A stretch of 64,000 nt of DNA from Acidobacteriota bacterium (GCA_027459505.1 DAIDIE010000009.1:1-64000); one strand, 5' to 3'. Counted from the first letter of the stretch, positions 34,627 to 43,725 are shown. The notes: a model not told the origin generated them from the letters alone. Numbers and translations are program-made.

Positions 34627-35955
34627 ATGAAATTTGCCTTGGTTCAGCCCAATTGGGACTTCTCCGGCTCGACTTACTTCGGGTGTCCGGAACCTCACTT
34701 TCCCTACGAGCTGCTGTTTGCGCGCCAGCAATTGCAGGCTGCCGGGCACGACGTGTTGCTCGTGGATGCGCATCTGGAAAACCTCTCGTTGTCAGCAGCC
34801 GCGGAACGGGTGCGGCGGTTTGCCCCCGAAGTGCTGGTGGTGACCACCGCGCCAAGCTATTTGTTCTGGCGCTGCCCACAACCCGAACTCCGGATTCCGG
34901 CGCAATGGATGCGGGGGCTGCGAGGCGGCGCTTTAGGAGTGGCAATTGGCCCCCATCCCTCGGCCACCCCGGAAGCGACGCTGGAAAAGTTGAATTGCGA
35001 TGTCGCGCTGCGCGGCGAGCCTGACCATGCGCTGGCCCGCCTGGTTAGCGAAGATTGGGCGCGGATTGAGGGCTGCTGCTGGCGCGATACGGAACGCACC
35101 GCCCGCTTTAGCGCCCCCGCTTCCAAATCAGGCGTACACCTCGATGCGCGCCTGGCGCAGACCAACATGGAAGAATTGCCGGCGCTGGCCTTCGAGGACT
35201 ATCCGCTCGAATTGCGGCAACATCGCCATCACGTCTTCACCGGCGCCGGACGCGGCGCGGAACTGGAGTTTGCCCGCGGTTGTCCCTGGTCCTGCAACTT
35301 CTGCAACAAGACGCTGTTTCGCAACAAGTTCCGGGAACGCAAGGTGGAAGCGGTCTTACAGGAGGCCGAGACGCTGGTTCGAGAGGGCTTCAACTACATC
35401 TACTTCATCGATGAAATCTTTGGCTGCGGGAAACGAACCCAGGCCTTGTTGGACGGGTTGGCGGAATTGCCGCTGACCATTGGCTGCCAGACCCGTATCG
35501 ATCTGTGGGATGAAGAGACGCTGGAGCGGCTGGGGCGGGCGCACTGCATTTCCATGGAATGCGGAATTGAATCGATCACCCCGGAAGGACGCGATCGCTT
35601 CCGCAAAGGCTGCCGCATGTCCACGGAGCGCATCGACGAACTGCTTCGCTTTGCGCGCCGCCACATTCCCTGGGTTCAGGCAAACCTCATCGCCAATGAC
35701 GACGACGATTTGCAGGCCATCGAAGTTTGGCGCAAAGGACTCATCGAGGCCGGCGTCTGGGCGTCCAAGCCGGTGCCGGTCTTCGCTTTCCCCGGCAGCC
35801 CGCTCTACGCGCAGTTGTTTGGGCCTCCCGACGATCAGGCATGGGAGCGGGCACACCAGCATTATCTGGCCATCAACAACGAGCGGGGCTACTACAGCGA
35901 CATCCAGAGCGCCTCGCCGGAGCCGCTGCAGGAACTCGAAAGCCGCCCGTCGTGA
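34627..35955 (+). CDS. B12-binding-type radical SAM protein
   Basis: 442-residue protein. The N-terminal Rossmann part (MKFALVQPNWDFSGSTYFG, HDVLLVDAHLE) resembles B12-binding domains but lacks an obvious DxHxxG. The radical SAM domain has the 4Fe-4S motif C219-PWS-C223-NF-C226, then YIYFIDEIFG and ISMECGIESITPEGRDRFRK. It starts 6 bp after the epimerase stop and completes a three-gene operon. Such enzymes often methylate or rearrange unactivated carbons; the reaction here is unknown. Confidence 0.88.
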   Translation: MKFALVQPNWDFSGSTYFGCPEPHFPYELLFARQQLQAAGHDVLLVDAHLENLSLSAAAERVRRFAPEVLVVTTAPSYLFWRCPQPELRIPAQWMRGLRGGALGVAIGPHPSATPEATLEKLNCDVALRGEPDHALARLVSEDWARIEGCCWRDTERTARFSAPASKSGVHLDARLAQTNMEELPALAFEDYPLELRQHRHHVFTGAGRGAELEFARGCPWSCNFCNKTLFRNKFRERKVEAVLQEAETLVREGFNYIYFIDEIFGCGKRTQALLDGLAELPLTIGCQTRIDLWDEETLERLGRAHCISMECGIESITPEGRDRFRKGCRMSTERIDELLRFARRHIPWVQANLIANDDDDLQAIEVWRKGLIEAGVWASKPVPVFAFPGSPLYAQLFGPPDDQAWERAHQHYLAINNERGYYSDIQSASPEPLQELESRPS

Positions 35956-36066
35956 GGGCCGCGGCAGGGTGAGGCGGCGCGCTTGGCTTGCATGGCGGCC
36001 GGTCCAAGGAAGGGTGAAAGAAGAGCGGCCCTGTCGCAGCGTGAACCGGGGAGTCGAGCCGCCGCG

Positions 36067-36387
36067 CTAGTCGCTCGCGCCCGCGTCCTTGCTAATCAGA
36101 AACAACGCGGGACGCGGCTTGGCGGCCACAGGTGGATGCGCCAGCGTGGTGGCGTCAAATTCAGCGACCAGATTTTCAACCAGTGCCGCCGCCGAAGCGA
36201 CCAGGTGGGTGGCCGCCTTGACCGACGTCACCGCCCAGTCGGATTGCTCGGCTACGGGCTCCACAACCGGCGTTCCAGCCTCGGAAAAGCTGAGTCCACA
36301 AAGAATCGCGTGGGCGCAGCCTAACTGTTCCATGGCTGCCGCCAGAGCTTCCGTTTTATTGCTGGTCCACTCGGTTTGGTTTGACAT
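36067..36387 (-). CDS. Small hypothetical protein
   Basis: 106 residues from ATG 36387 (MSNQTEWTSNKTEALAAAME). Mixed helix pattern with two Cys early (LGCAHAILCGLSFSE) and an Ala-rich helix (VKAATHLVASAAALVENLVAEF); no signal peptide or membrane segment. AAGGAA lies about 13 nt upstream, farther than usual. Not recognised. It converges with the radical SAM operon, 111 bp away. Confidence 0.5.
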   Translation of the reverse strand: MSNQTEWTSNKTEALAAAMEQLGCAHAILCGLSFSEAGTPVVEPVAEQSDWAVTSVKAATHLVASAAALVENLVAEFDATTLAHPPVAAKPRPALFLISKDAGASD

Positions 36388-36909
36388 AGGCTTTGCGGGT
36401 TTCCTTTCTCTGGACGCGGGCGGCGCTTCAAAAATGCCGCCGGAAACAGATTGGCGCATGCAGGCCACGTCGCCTCTCCGGCAAACCCCTGAGAGACTTC
36501 TGAGGTTTTGATCCACTCGTACCGGGCGAAGCCTAAGGGGTTTGCCTCTGGAACCAGGCTGTCCAGGGCGCGGGGAAAGCGGTCGCCTCTAGCGCTCTCG
36601 CGATTGTGGGCACAGCGCGGCTGCGCGAGGTTACGGGTTGAGAGGCACGGCATACAGCTTCGTGGCCGCGAAGCTGCGGTGAGACGCGCAGCGCTCGGGG
36701 TTTTCGGCTTCGCATAAGAGACGAACGGCGGCGCCGCGGTAAAGTGTTTACCCGCGTGGCCGATAACTTCCACAGCTCTTTGGCGGCGCGGAGCGCGATG
36801 TTCGGGCGCAGAAACGCTGGCGGGGGATCAAGTTAGCGAATCATAATGACGCGCCGGGTGGGCAATTGCATTGATTCACTTCCAGAGTTCCCCTAAGATA
36901 ACGGCATTC
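36388..36909. other. Divergent intergenic region
   Basis: About 520 bp between the small hypothetical gene and the HD-GYP gene. Apart from the HD-GYP promoter near its right end I see no gene, only scattered short inverted repeats. Confidence 0.4.
36871..36899 (+). promoter_or_regulatory. Promoter of the HD-GYP gene
   Basis: TTGATT (36871-36876), exactly 17 bp, TAAGAT (36894-36899). The transcript would start near 36906, only a few nt before a 7-codon upstream frame. Confidence 0.6.
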
Positions 36910-36933
36910 ATGAATATGTTGAGGCGCTTGTGA
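36910..36933 (+). CDS. Possible 7-codon leader ORF before HD-GYP
   Basis: ATG AAT ATG TTG AGG CGC TTG then TGA. Its stop overlaps the GTG of the HD-GYP gene (GTGA), and GAGG at 36921-36924 inside it serves as that gene's Shine-Dalgarno. Such an arrangement could couple translation. Whether it is translated is unknown. Confidence 0.3.
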   Translation: MNMLRRL

Positions 36934-37886
36934 ACTCAAAGTTGCGGCGGCAATTGCAGCAAGTGAACCAGGAGCTGTGGGTGGTTCTCAGCATTTTTTT
37001 GCTGGCGCTGTTCCTGAATCATTTTCTCGCCTCGCAACGCATGCTGCTCGGCCTCTACACCCTGCCGAGCGTCTTTTCCGCATACGTTTATGGCCGGCGC
37101 CACGCGGTGGCCACCGCCGTGGCCAGCGTGGGACTGGTGGCCCTGCTCGGCTATCTCTACCCGACGATGATCCGGCCAGCTTCGCAACAGGTACCGGGGC
37201 AGCAGTGGTTCGATTTCACGGTATGGGGCTGCATCCTGATCATCACCGCCTATGCGATGGGCACGCTGTACGAACACAAGCGCAACTACGTCAACGAATT
37301 GCGCGAGACCTACAACGGCGTCCTGGTGATCCTGCGGCAGTTCATTTCCAAGGACAAGTACACGCAAAACCATTCCTACCGCGTCTCGCTGTACGCCACC
37401 CGCATCGCCGCGGGCATGGGACTGGACCAGGAACGCATCGAAGATGTGCGCGCGGCGGCTCTGCTGCACGACATCGGCAAACTCGACATCAGCCGCGAGT
37501 TGCTCTACAAGGCGGCTCGTCTGACGCCAGATGAATTCAGCGAAGTGCAGACCCATGTGCAACGCGGAGTGGAGATGCTGTCGCCGGTGGGCGGCACCTT
37601 GCGCCGGGTCCTGCCCATCATTTTGGCGCACCACGACAAATTCGACGGCAGCGGATATCACCCCACCAAGGGCGACGACATTCCAATGGAGGCGCGCATT
37701 ATTGCGGTGGCCGATGTTTACGATGCGCTGACCAGTGACCGGCCGTACCGGCAGGCAATCAGCCCCTTTGAAGCGCGAGAAATCATCGAGAAGGGCAGTG
37801 GCAAGGAGTTCGATCCGCACGTGGTCGAGGTATTCCTGCAGGCTTTCCGCAAACGCGAGTTGGAGATTCCCGAACTGGTGTTGTAG
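36930..37886 (+). CDS. Membrane HD-GYP domain protein (likely c-di-GMP phosphodiesterase)
   Basis: 318 residues. About four membrane segments (residues 15-115) precede a short linker and an HD-GYP domain. H180-D181 lie in LLHDIGKLD. The signature at 234-244 reads HHDKFDGSGYH, where the usual form is HHExxDGxGYP; D replaces E and H replaces P, so activity may be altered. IIAVADVYDALTSDRPYR is the usual C-terminal block. GTG 36930 with GAGG upstream. Degradation of c-di-GMP is the family role; no diguanylate cyclase is nearby. Confidence 0.92.
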   Translation: MNSKLRRQLQQVNQELWVVLSIFLLALFLNHFLASQRMLLGLYTLPSVFSAYVYGRRHAVATAVASVGLVALLGYLYPTMIRPASQQVPGQQWFDFTVWGCILIITAYAMGTLYEHKRNYVNELRETYNGVLVILRQFISKDKYTQNHSYRVSLYATRIAAGMGLDQERIEDVRAAALLHDIGKLDISRELLYKAARLTPDEFSEVQTHVQRGVEMLSPVGGTLRRVLPIILAHHDKFDGSGYHPTKGDDIPMEARIIAVADVYDALTSDRPYRQAISPFEAREIIEKGSGKEFDPHVVEVFLQAFRKRELEIPELVL

Positions 37887-37905
37887 GCGCGTCACGCTGG
37901 CGCGC

Positions 37906-37947
37906 AAGCAAAAGGCCCGCTCCCTGCGAGGAGCGGGCCTTTTGCTT
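37906..37947. terminator. Bidirectional terminator
   Basis: Perfect 18-bp stem: AAGCAAAAGGCCCGCTCC (37906-37923), 6-nt loop, GGAGCGGGCCTTTTGCTT (37930-37947). It has A-rich left and T-rich right edges, so it works for both the rightward HD-GYP gene and the leftward metK. Confidence 0.92.
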
Positions 37948-37964
37948 TGAAGTGCGGCGGTGGC

Positions 37965-39137
37965 TTAAGCGCGGGCGCCAGCAATGGCGTTGCTGGCCAC
38001 ACCCGCGGCGGAAAGGAGCGCCTCCGCCTGGTTTTCCGCCTCCCAGGTGAACTCGGGCTCGTTGCGGCCAAAGTGACCGAAAGCAGCGGTCTTCTGGAAA
38101 ATCGGGCGGCGCAGTTGCAGGGTTTCGATGATGCCACGCGGCGTGAGCTTGAATACCTGACGCACCGCATCGGAGATCTGGCCGGCCGAAATGCTGCCCG
38201 TGCCAAAGGTATCGACCAGCACTGAAACCGGCTCGGCAACGCCGATGGCGTAAGCGAGTTGCACTTCGCAGCGCCGCGCCAGTCCGGCGGCGACCACATT
38301 TTTGGCGATATAGCGCGCCATGTAGGCCGCGGAGCGGTCCACTTTTGTGGCGTCTTTACCGGAGAAGGCGCCCCCACCGTGGCGTCCCATGCCGCCGTAG
38401 GTGTCAACGATGATCTTGCGGCCGGTGACGCCAGTGTCACCCATGGGGCCGCCGATGACGAAGCGTCCCGTGGGGTTGATGTGGTACTGCGTTTTCGCGT
38501 CCGCCATGCCCGCCGGCAGGACCGGATCGATCACCTGCTTGCGAATCCTGGTGCGCAACTCTTCGGTTGAAACGGCGTCACTGTGCTGACTGGAAACCAC
38601 GATCGCGTCCAGCCGCACGGGCTGCCCATCGACATATTCCACCGTGACCTGGGTTTTGCCATCCGGACGCAGGAAATCCAGTTCACCGCTCCGGCGGGTT
38701 TCCGAGAGCCGGCGCGCCAGGCGATGTGCCAAAGCGATCGGCAGCGGCATTTTTTCCGGCGTCTCATCGCAGGCATAGCCAAACATCATGCCCTGATCGC
38801 CGGCCCCATCCTTGTCCACGCCCATGGCAATATCACCCGACTGCTGATGGATGCTGATCAGCACGCCGCAGGTGTCGGCGTCAAAACCGAAGGCGGCATC
38901 GGTGTAGCCAACCTGGCGAACCGCCTGGCGCGCGATCTCCTGATAATCCACCGTGGCGTTGGTGGTGATTTCGCCGGCCACAACTATCAATCCCGTTGTG
39001 AGCAGAGATTCGCACGCCACGCGGCTGCGCGGGTCTTGCGCCACTACGGCGTCCAAAACGCCATCCGAAATTTGATCGGCAATTTTATCCGGATGACCTT
39101 CGGTCACGGATTCGGAACTGAAGAGTTGTCGGTTCAC
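37965..39137 (-). CDS. metK: S-adenosylmethionine synthetase
   Basis: Makes SAM from methionine and ATP. The 390-residue protein has [19 protein letters not shown] at the start, [33 protein letters not shown], and [16 protein letters not shown] (P-loop-like glycine loop). GTG 39137 ([10 protein letters not shown]) is chosen because GAGG precedes it; a longer frame to 39203 extends past a leader hairpin. It is the last gene of a leftward run after a PCYC protein and a glycosyltransferase, and closes the methyl cycle with metHF and ahcY at 54-57 kb. Confidence 0.97.
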   Translation of the reverse strand: MNRQLFSSESVTEGHPDKIADQISDGVLDAVVAQDPRSRVACESLLTTGLIVVAGEITTNATVDYQEIARQAVRQVGYTDAAFGFDADTCGVLISIHQQSGDIAMGVDKDGAGDQGMMFGYACDETPEKMPLPIALAHRLARRLSETRRSGELDFLRPDGKTQVTVEYVDGQPVRLDAIVVSSQHSDAVSTEELRTRIRKQVIDPVLPAGMADAKTQYHINPTGRFVIGGPMGDTGVTGRKIIVDTYGGMGRHGGGAFSGKDATKVDRSAAYMARYIAKNVVAAGLARRCEVQLAYAIGVAEPVSVLVDTFGTGSISAGQISDAVRQVFKLTPRGIIETLQLRRPIFQKTAAFGHFGRNEPEFTWEAENQAEALLSAAGVASNAIAGARA

Positions 39138-39168
39138 CAGGAAATCCTCGAAGTAAAGTCTCGCTAGG

Positions 39169-39201
39169 GCCCGGACAGGACAACATCCCTGCAGCACGGG
39201 C
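39169..39201 (-). promoter_or_regulatory. Leader hairpin upstream of metK
   Basis: Nested stem in the 5' region of metK: GCCCG/CGGGC outside, CAGG/CCTG inside. It does not match the SAM-I, SAM-II or SAM/SAH riboswitch consensus as far as I can tell. It may be a regulatory leader or only a fortuitous GC hairpin. Confidence 0.3.
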
Positions 39202-39354
39202 ACTCCTATAAGAATAGTCCGGCTTACCTTCGGGCCAAAGCATGAATTTGCCCAACTGCTGCTGATGCGGCGGGAATGGCCGGGTAGAGGCGCTGGGCGG
39301 GCAGGGTTTTCACCCTTTCCCCTGTCACTGGCTGGGAGTGGAGCGGAAGGGTCG

Positions 39355-40134
39355 TCAGCTCCCGGCGCCCGGCGCGCTCTCTACTGCCGCACGCCCTAGC
39401 GGAGAGGTGGGGCGGTACTTCCAGAGGGTGCGGACCGCTCCAAATCCATCCCGCCAGGAGATCTTTTTGCCTTCACTGCGGCCGCGACCCTGAAAGCTGA
39501 TTGGCAACTCCAGAATGCGCTTGCCCTGCCGCAACAGCTTGGCCGTGATCTCCGGTTCCAGTTCGAAGCGCTGCGATTCAATCCGCATGCCTTCAAACAG
39601 GCTGGCCCGCGCCATCTTATAGCAGGTCTCCATGTCGGTGAGGCGCACCCCATAAAGGCGGTTGGTCAGCCAGGTAAGAAAGCGGTTGCCCCAGTAATGC
39701 CGCCACGTCATGCCCTGCAGTTGACCACGAAAGCGGCTTCCATACACGACGTCGGCTTGCCCATTGATGATCGGCGCCAGCAGCGCCGGTAGATCCCGCG
39801 GATCATACTCCAGGTCCGCATCCTGAATCACCATGACGTCGCCGCTGGCGTGCTCCAGCGCGGTCTGAATCGCGGAGGCCTTTCCACCATTGATTTGCTG
39901 AAAAATGATCTTGAACTCTGGACGGTGCAGGTAGCCTTGCAGGATACTGCGGCTCCCGTCAGTGGAGCCGTCATCCACAATCACAATCTCGCGCTCCACG
40001 CTGAACGGAACTTCCAGGAGGCGTTCCAGCAACGTGAGCAGCGTTGGCTCCTCGTTGAACACCGGGATCAGAATTGAGATGCGGCGCACAGAAGCCTGCT
40101 CGCTCACAGGGGCTGTCCTTGTTCCGGTTTGCAT
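39355..40134 (-). CDS. Family 2 glycosyltransferase (dolichyl-phosphate-mannose-synthase-like)
   Basis: 259 residues with GT-A motifs: [48 protein letters not shown], and the metal-binding [17 protein letters not shown] and [12 protein letters not shown] are also typical of GT2 polyprenyl-phosphate transferases. No C-terminal membrane helices, so a cytosolic enzyme acting on a membrane lipid is likely. It could supply a polyprenyl-phosphate sugar to the ArnT-like enzyme encoded nearby, but that link is inference. Confidence 0.93.
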   Translation of the reverse strand: MQTGTRTAPVSEQASVRRISILIPVFNEEPTLLTLLERLLEVPFSVEREIVIVDDGSTDGSRSILQGYLHRPEFKIIFQQINGGKASAIQTALEHASGDVMVIQDADLEYDPRDLPALLAPIINGQADVVYGSRFRGQLQGMTWRHYWGNRFLTWLTNRLYGVRLTDMETCYKMARASLFEGMRIESQRFELEPEITAKLLRQGKRILELPISFQGRGRSEGKKISWRDGFGAVRTLWKYRPTSPLGRAAVESAPGAGS

Positions 40135-40159
40135 GCAGCCAATTCAGCGGTGCTGGCGT

Positions 40160-40648
40160 TCAGTAGGTCCGCAGCGTGGAATAGTCGTTTAAATTTACTT
40201 TTTTCCACTGCCCAGCTTCAATTTCTTTGCGGATTTGTGTCGGGCTCTTGCCCTTTTGCGTCTCCTGATAGGCGAAAATGCCCTCCATCAGGCAAACTTC
40301 ACATACCGAGGCGTGGGTTCCGGTATAGCAGCTCAATAGGCTCTTGTGGCCAAATGCGCGATCACAATGGCAGTAGCAGGGCTGCTGGTAAAGAACCGGG
40401 CGGATGCGGGCCGCCATAGCAAACGCGTTCTTCACCCGCGGATCACTGAACTGGTCTGGCGACAGGGTCTGGGGCAGAGGACCGCGCGGAGGGCCAGCAT
40501 GATATGCCGGACCATCACCGTCGTGGACTACGGGGACCACAGCGGCTTTTTTGTGAGGCTTGGGTCGAGCTGCCCAGCCAGGAATTCCCAGCAGTGGCGC
40601 CGAAAGCACCAGCATCAAAAGCGTTCTGGTCAATTTGCCTGAAATCAT
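40160..40648 (-). CDS. Secreted PCYC-motif protein
   Basis: 162 residues from ATG 40648. Signal peptide (TRTLLMLVLSAPLLGIPGWA), a Pro-rich linker, then a cysteine domain with PCYCHCDRAFGHKSLLSC and HASVCEVCLMEG, the hallmark of the PCYCGC-type family (here PCYCHC). Several Cys and His suggest metal or heme binding; function is not established. GGAG about 10 nt upstream. First gene of the run ending in GT2 and metK. Confidence 0.85.
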   Translation of the reverse strand: MISGKLTRTLLMLVLSAPLLGIPGWAARPKPHKKAAVVPVVHDGDGPAYHAGPPRGPLPQTLSPDQFSDPRVKNAFAMAARIRPVLYQQPCYCHCDRAFGHKSLLSCYTGTHASVCEVCLMEGIFAYQETQKGKSPTQIRKEIEAGQWKKVNLNDYSTLRTY

Positions 40649-41007
40649 ATGTTTCGCTCCGGATCTCTCACCGCATGTTGCCACAGACTGGGGACAGTTT
40701 AGCCGAACAGTTGAAAATTTGGCACCCCAGGCAACTCCGCTGTTCACCTTCGAAGTGATGAGCACCACACCAGGCTTGCTACATTAATTTCCCAAGGCCA
40801 GGCCGGTCCTGTCCATTACCGCTTCTGCCCTCCCCCCAGGTGTGCCAGCAACTTCTAGTACACTGTCTTTTGCTCCTCCCCGGCTGTCATGCCAGGAGCA
40901 ACGATTCAGGAGCGGCTCCCACGACGCAGCCGCCCTTGCCGGGACGCAACCACGCCGTACTCCACGTCTGAGGACGGCGCCGCTTGCGTCCCTTCCTCTC
41001 ACCCCTC
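40649..41007. other. Divergent intergenic region
   Basis: About 360 bp between the PCYC gene and the acyltransferase. Nothing but a possible -10 (TACACT near 40859) is seen. No Shine-Dalgarno precedes the acyltransferase start. Confidence 0.3.
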
Positions 41008-41916
41008 ATGTCCCAGTTCCGCCACCGCTTGGAATTTCTCCCCGTATGGCTGGTGGCACGTACCCTGGGTTTGCTTCCCCGCGCGGCGGCCCTCCGTGTG
41101 GGCGCGACTGTTGGGGCTACGTTCTACCATTGCTATCCCCGCTTGGTCCGTGTGGGCCGCCGCAACTTAGCCTTAGCACTGCCCGCTTTGCCGCCCGAGC
41201 AACATCAACGCATTCTGCGCCGGCTCTACTGGCATTTGGGGCGGCAATTAGCCGAGTTCTGCATGCTCCCCAAGCATCGCCCTGGCAACGTGGACCGTTT
41301 TTTCGAGGTGCGCCACCTGGAGCGTTTCTTTGCCGCCCAGCAGCAGGGCAAGGGCGTGCTCATTCTTACTGGCCACCTGGGCGCCTGGGAGTTGTCCAGT
41401 TTCATGACCAGCATGGCTGGTCATCCACTCAAGTTCGTGATTCGCCCCCTCGACAATCCTTTCGTCAACGAGCTGGTCAACCGTTATCGCGGGCTCTATG
41501 GGAACCGTCCCATCGGCAAACAGGTGGCTGCGCGCGGACTGCTGCAGGCCATGAGTCAAGGGGAATGGGCGGGTATTCTGCTCGATCAAAACTCAGCCCC
41601 GCCACAAGGTGTGTTTGTGCCCTTTTTCGGCGTTCAGGCGTGTACCAATGCGGGCATGGCTAAAATCGCTCTCCGTACCGGCGCCCCCGTCGTGCCCTCG
41701 TTCACGGTCTGGGAAGAGAGCCTGGGAAAATACGTGATGTACGTTGATGAACCTTTGCCGACACTGCGAAGCGGCGATGAACAGGCCGACGTGGTCGCCA
41801 ATACTGCGCAGTACGCCGCGGTCACCGAGAAGTGGATTCGCCGCTATCCCGAACAGTGGCTCTGGGTTCATCGCCGTTGGAAAACCCGTCCGGCTGGCGA
41901 GCCGGCACTTTATTAG
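41008..41916 (+). CDS. Lysophospholipid/lipid A acyltransferase (LpxL/HtrB-like)
   Basis: 302-residue inner-membrane acyltransferase. The catalytic HX4(D/E) motif is in LTGHLGAWEL (H...E), followed by LDQNSAPPQGVFVPFFG and a late TVWEESLGKY strand, as in LpxL/LpxM. The early region QFRHRLEFLPVWLVARTLG supports membrane association. It acylates lipid A or a related glycolipid. ATG 41008; TTG 40984 is possible. An ArnT-like gene follows after 3 bp, pointing to an outer-envelope lipid-modification unit. Confidence 0.92.
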   Translation: MSQFRHRLEFLPVWLVARTLGLLPRAAALRVGATVGATFYHCYPRLVRVGRRNLALALPALPPEQHQRILRRLYWHLGRQLAEFCMLPKHRPGNVDRFFEVRHLERFFAAQQQGKGVLILTGHLGAWELSSFMTSMAGHPLKFVIRPLDNPFVNELVNRYRGLYGNRPIGKQVAARGLLQAMSQGEWAGILLDQNSAPPQGVFVPFFGVQACTNAGMAKIALRTGAPVVPSFTVWEESLGKYVMYVDEPLPTLRSGDEQADVVANTAQYAAVTEKWIRRYPEQWLWVHRRWKTRPAGEPALY

Positions 41917-41919
41917 CTC

Positions 41920-43725
41920 ATGCCGCTCGATCCCCAACTCGATCCTCAACTCGATCCTCAACTTGACCCTCAGCGGGATCGCAGTCAGTGCGCGGAGCAC
42001 TCGAGCCCGCGCGGCTTGTCTTTTCTGTATCTGCTGGCGCCCGCCGCCTTTGCGGCCGTTACGCTCCTGACCGCGCTGGGAGGCTTTGGACTCATTGGAC
42101 CGGACGAGCCTCGCTATGCGGAAATCGCCGCCGAGATGGCCAGCCGCCGTGGATACCTTACGCCTTTGCTATTGGGCCGGCCTTGGTATGAAAAGCCGCC
42201 ACTCTTTTATTGGGGCGCCGCTTTGGCGGATCGCTTGTTTGGGGTTGCGGCCTGGACGGCGCGTCTCCCCAATGCCTTATGGGCCTTGGCGATGTGCCTG
42301 GCCTTAGGCGGCTTTCTGGTTCTCTTGGGCCATCGTCGCGCCGGAATTTGGGCCACACTATTTTCTCTGACATCGATCTTTGTGGTGGGCTTCGGACGGG
42401 CGGCAACGACCGACATGCCTCTGACCGCAACGCTCACCCTGGCGTTATTGGCGGCCTACCTTTGGCTTGCCGGCGAAGCCGGAGAGCCGCTCAACGTTTC
42501 CGCCGCGCCTCGTCCGGCAGCGCGCCGATGGCTGTGCGTTTCCGCGTTGTCATTGGCTTTGGCTGTTTTGGCCAAAGGCCCCGTTGCCGGGCTGCTTTCG
42601 CTTCTGCTGTTGTTGAGCTATCTGGGCCTGATGCACCGGCTGGTTCGATTGCGAGAAGCGTTCCGCCCGCTTCCCGTGCTCATATTTGCGGCAGTGGCTT
42701 TGCCCTGGTACATCCTGCTCGGCCACCGGGATCCCCACTTCCTGCGTGTCTTTTTCCTGCAGCACAACCTGGAGCGCTTCGCCACCAACCGGTTTCAACA
42801 CCGGCAACCAATGTGGTACTACCTGCCGGTTATCTTGGCCGCGGTGTTGCCCTGGACCGGTTGCCTGTATTTCCCATTGCGGCGAGGTTGGGGGCAAATC
42901 GGCAAGCGGGTGCGCAGCCAAAGCCTGCTCTCGTGGCTTCGTCAATCGCCGTTGAAGCTGTACCTCTGGCTTTGGGCGCTCATCCCCATCGTTTTTTTCA
43001 GCCTTTCCGATTCCAAGCTACCGGGCTATGTCTTGCCCTCGGTGCCGCCGCTGCTGCTTTTGTTGGCCCTGGAATACGAGGAGCAGGAGCGCCCTTCGCG
43101 CTGGTGGTTGGCATTGAATGCAATTCCCGCAGCGGCACTGGTTGCGGCTGTCCGGATGGCTCCGCTGGCCTTGCGGGCGCCAAGCGATCGAGCGGCATTG
43201 GTCGCAGCGCTGCCTGGGGCCATTCTCTGGGCTGTGCCGGTGTGGGCTGTGATTGCGTTCTGGCCGCGGCGCTTGGGCGCGAAATGGGGTGTAAAACGCC
43301 TCTGGCCATGGCTTGTAGCCGTAACCGTGGCTTCGTGTGTGCTGTTCACTTTGACGCGGCAGCGGCAGACCCTGGACATGGCGCTCAGCGCGCGGCCTCT
43401 CGCCCAGGCGATCACACAGCAATGTGGTCCGGGGGCGCGCAATCCTTTGCCCTACCAGGGACAAAGCCCAATCGGCTGCGGCGCGCTGCAAAGTTGGCGG
43501 CTAAACCGCAACTGGACCTATGGGCTGCAGTTCAGCCTGCATCGCGATCCGGTGGCGCTGGACTACGCTGATCTGAGCAAATCGGCGCACACAGGGCTGC
43601 TGGTTACCGGTCGCCGCCAAAGAACGGATTTCCTCGCGAAGGCGCGTCAGGCCGGCCTTTTAGTCGAGCAAATTCCCGCCCCCGCCAGCGCTCCCTGGTC
43701 CCTCTTTCGCATTGGCAGCCACTGA
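41920..43725 (+). CDS. ArnT-like membrane glycosyltransferase (PMT/GT83 type)
   Basis: 601 residues, about 12 membrane segments. The signature GLIGPDEPRYAEIAAEMASR (first periplasmic loop, catalytic Asp region) and GRPWYEKPPLFYW match ArnT and related polyprenyl-phosphate-sugar transferases; KLPGYVLPSVPPLLLL is another shared block. They move a sugar from undecaprenyl phosphate to lipid A or protein. The N-terminus begins with four LDPQ units from a 12-bp tandem array. Its stop lies in a 21-bp fragment of repeat B. Confidence 0.9.
   Translation: MPLDPQLDPQLDPQLDPQRDRSQCAEHSSPRGLSFLYLLAPAAFAAVTLLTALGGFGLIGPDEPRYAEIAAEMASRRGYLTPLLLGRPWYEKPPLFYWGAALADRLFGVAAWTARLPNALWALAMCLALGGFLVLLGHRRAGIWATLFSLTSIFVVGFGRAATTDMPLTATLTLALLAAYLWLAGEAGEPLNVSAAPRPAARRWLCVSALSLALAVLAKGPVAGLLSLLLLLSYLGLMHRLVRLREAFRPLPVLIFAAVALPWYILLGHRDPHFLRVFFLQHNLERFATNRFQHRQPMWYYLPVILAAVLPWTGCLYFPLRRGWGQIGKRVRSQSLLSWLRQSPLKLYLWLWALIPIVFFSLSDSKLPGYVLPSVPPLLLLLALEYEEQERPSRWWLALNAIPAAALVAAVRMAPLALRAPSDRAALVAALPGAILWAVPVWAVIAFWPRRLGAKWGVKRLWPWLVAVTVASCVLFTLTRQRQTLDMALSARPLAQAITQQCGPGARNPLPYQGQSPIGCGALQSWRLNRNWTYGLQFSLHRDPVALDYADLSKSAHTGLLVTGRRQRTDFLAKARQAGLLVEQIPAPASAPWSLFRIGSH
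41926..41973 (+). repeat. In-frame 12-bp tandem array at the ArnT-like N-terminus
   Basis: Four 12-mers: CTCGATCCCCAA, CTCGATCCTCAA (twice, identical) and CTTGACCCTCAG. They encode LDPQ four times directly after the start codon. Copy-number changes keep the frame. Confidence 0.92.

Noticed and set aside
34627-35955. Classical cobalamin-binding motif (DxHxxG) in the radical SAM protein
   Set aside because: The N-terminal domain has the right fold pattern, but I could not find the motif, so cobalamin dependence is left open.
36067-36516. Longer start (36516) for the small hypothetical protein
   Set aside because: The additional 43 residues are low-complexity and have no better ribosome site; ATG 36387 begins the compositionally coherent part.
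39138-39235. Known SAM riboswitch before metK
   Set aside because: The leader does not contain the conserved elements of SAM-I, SAM-II or SAM/SAH riboswitches; only generic nested stems are present.
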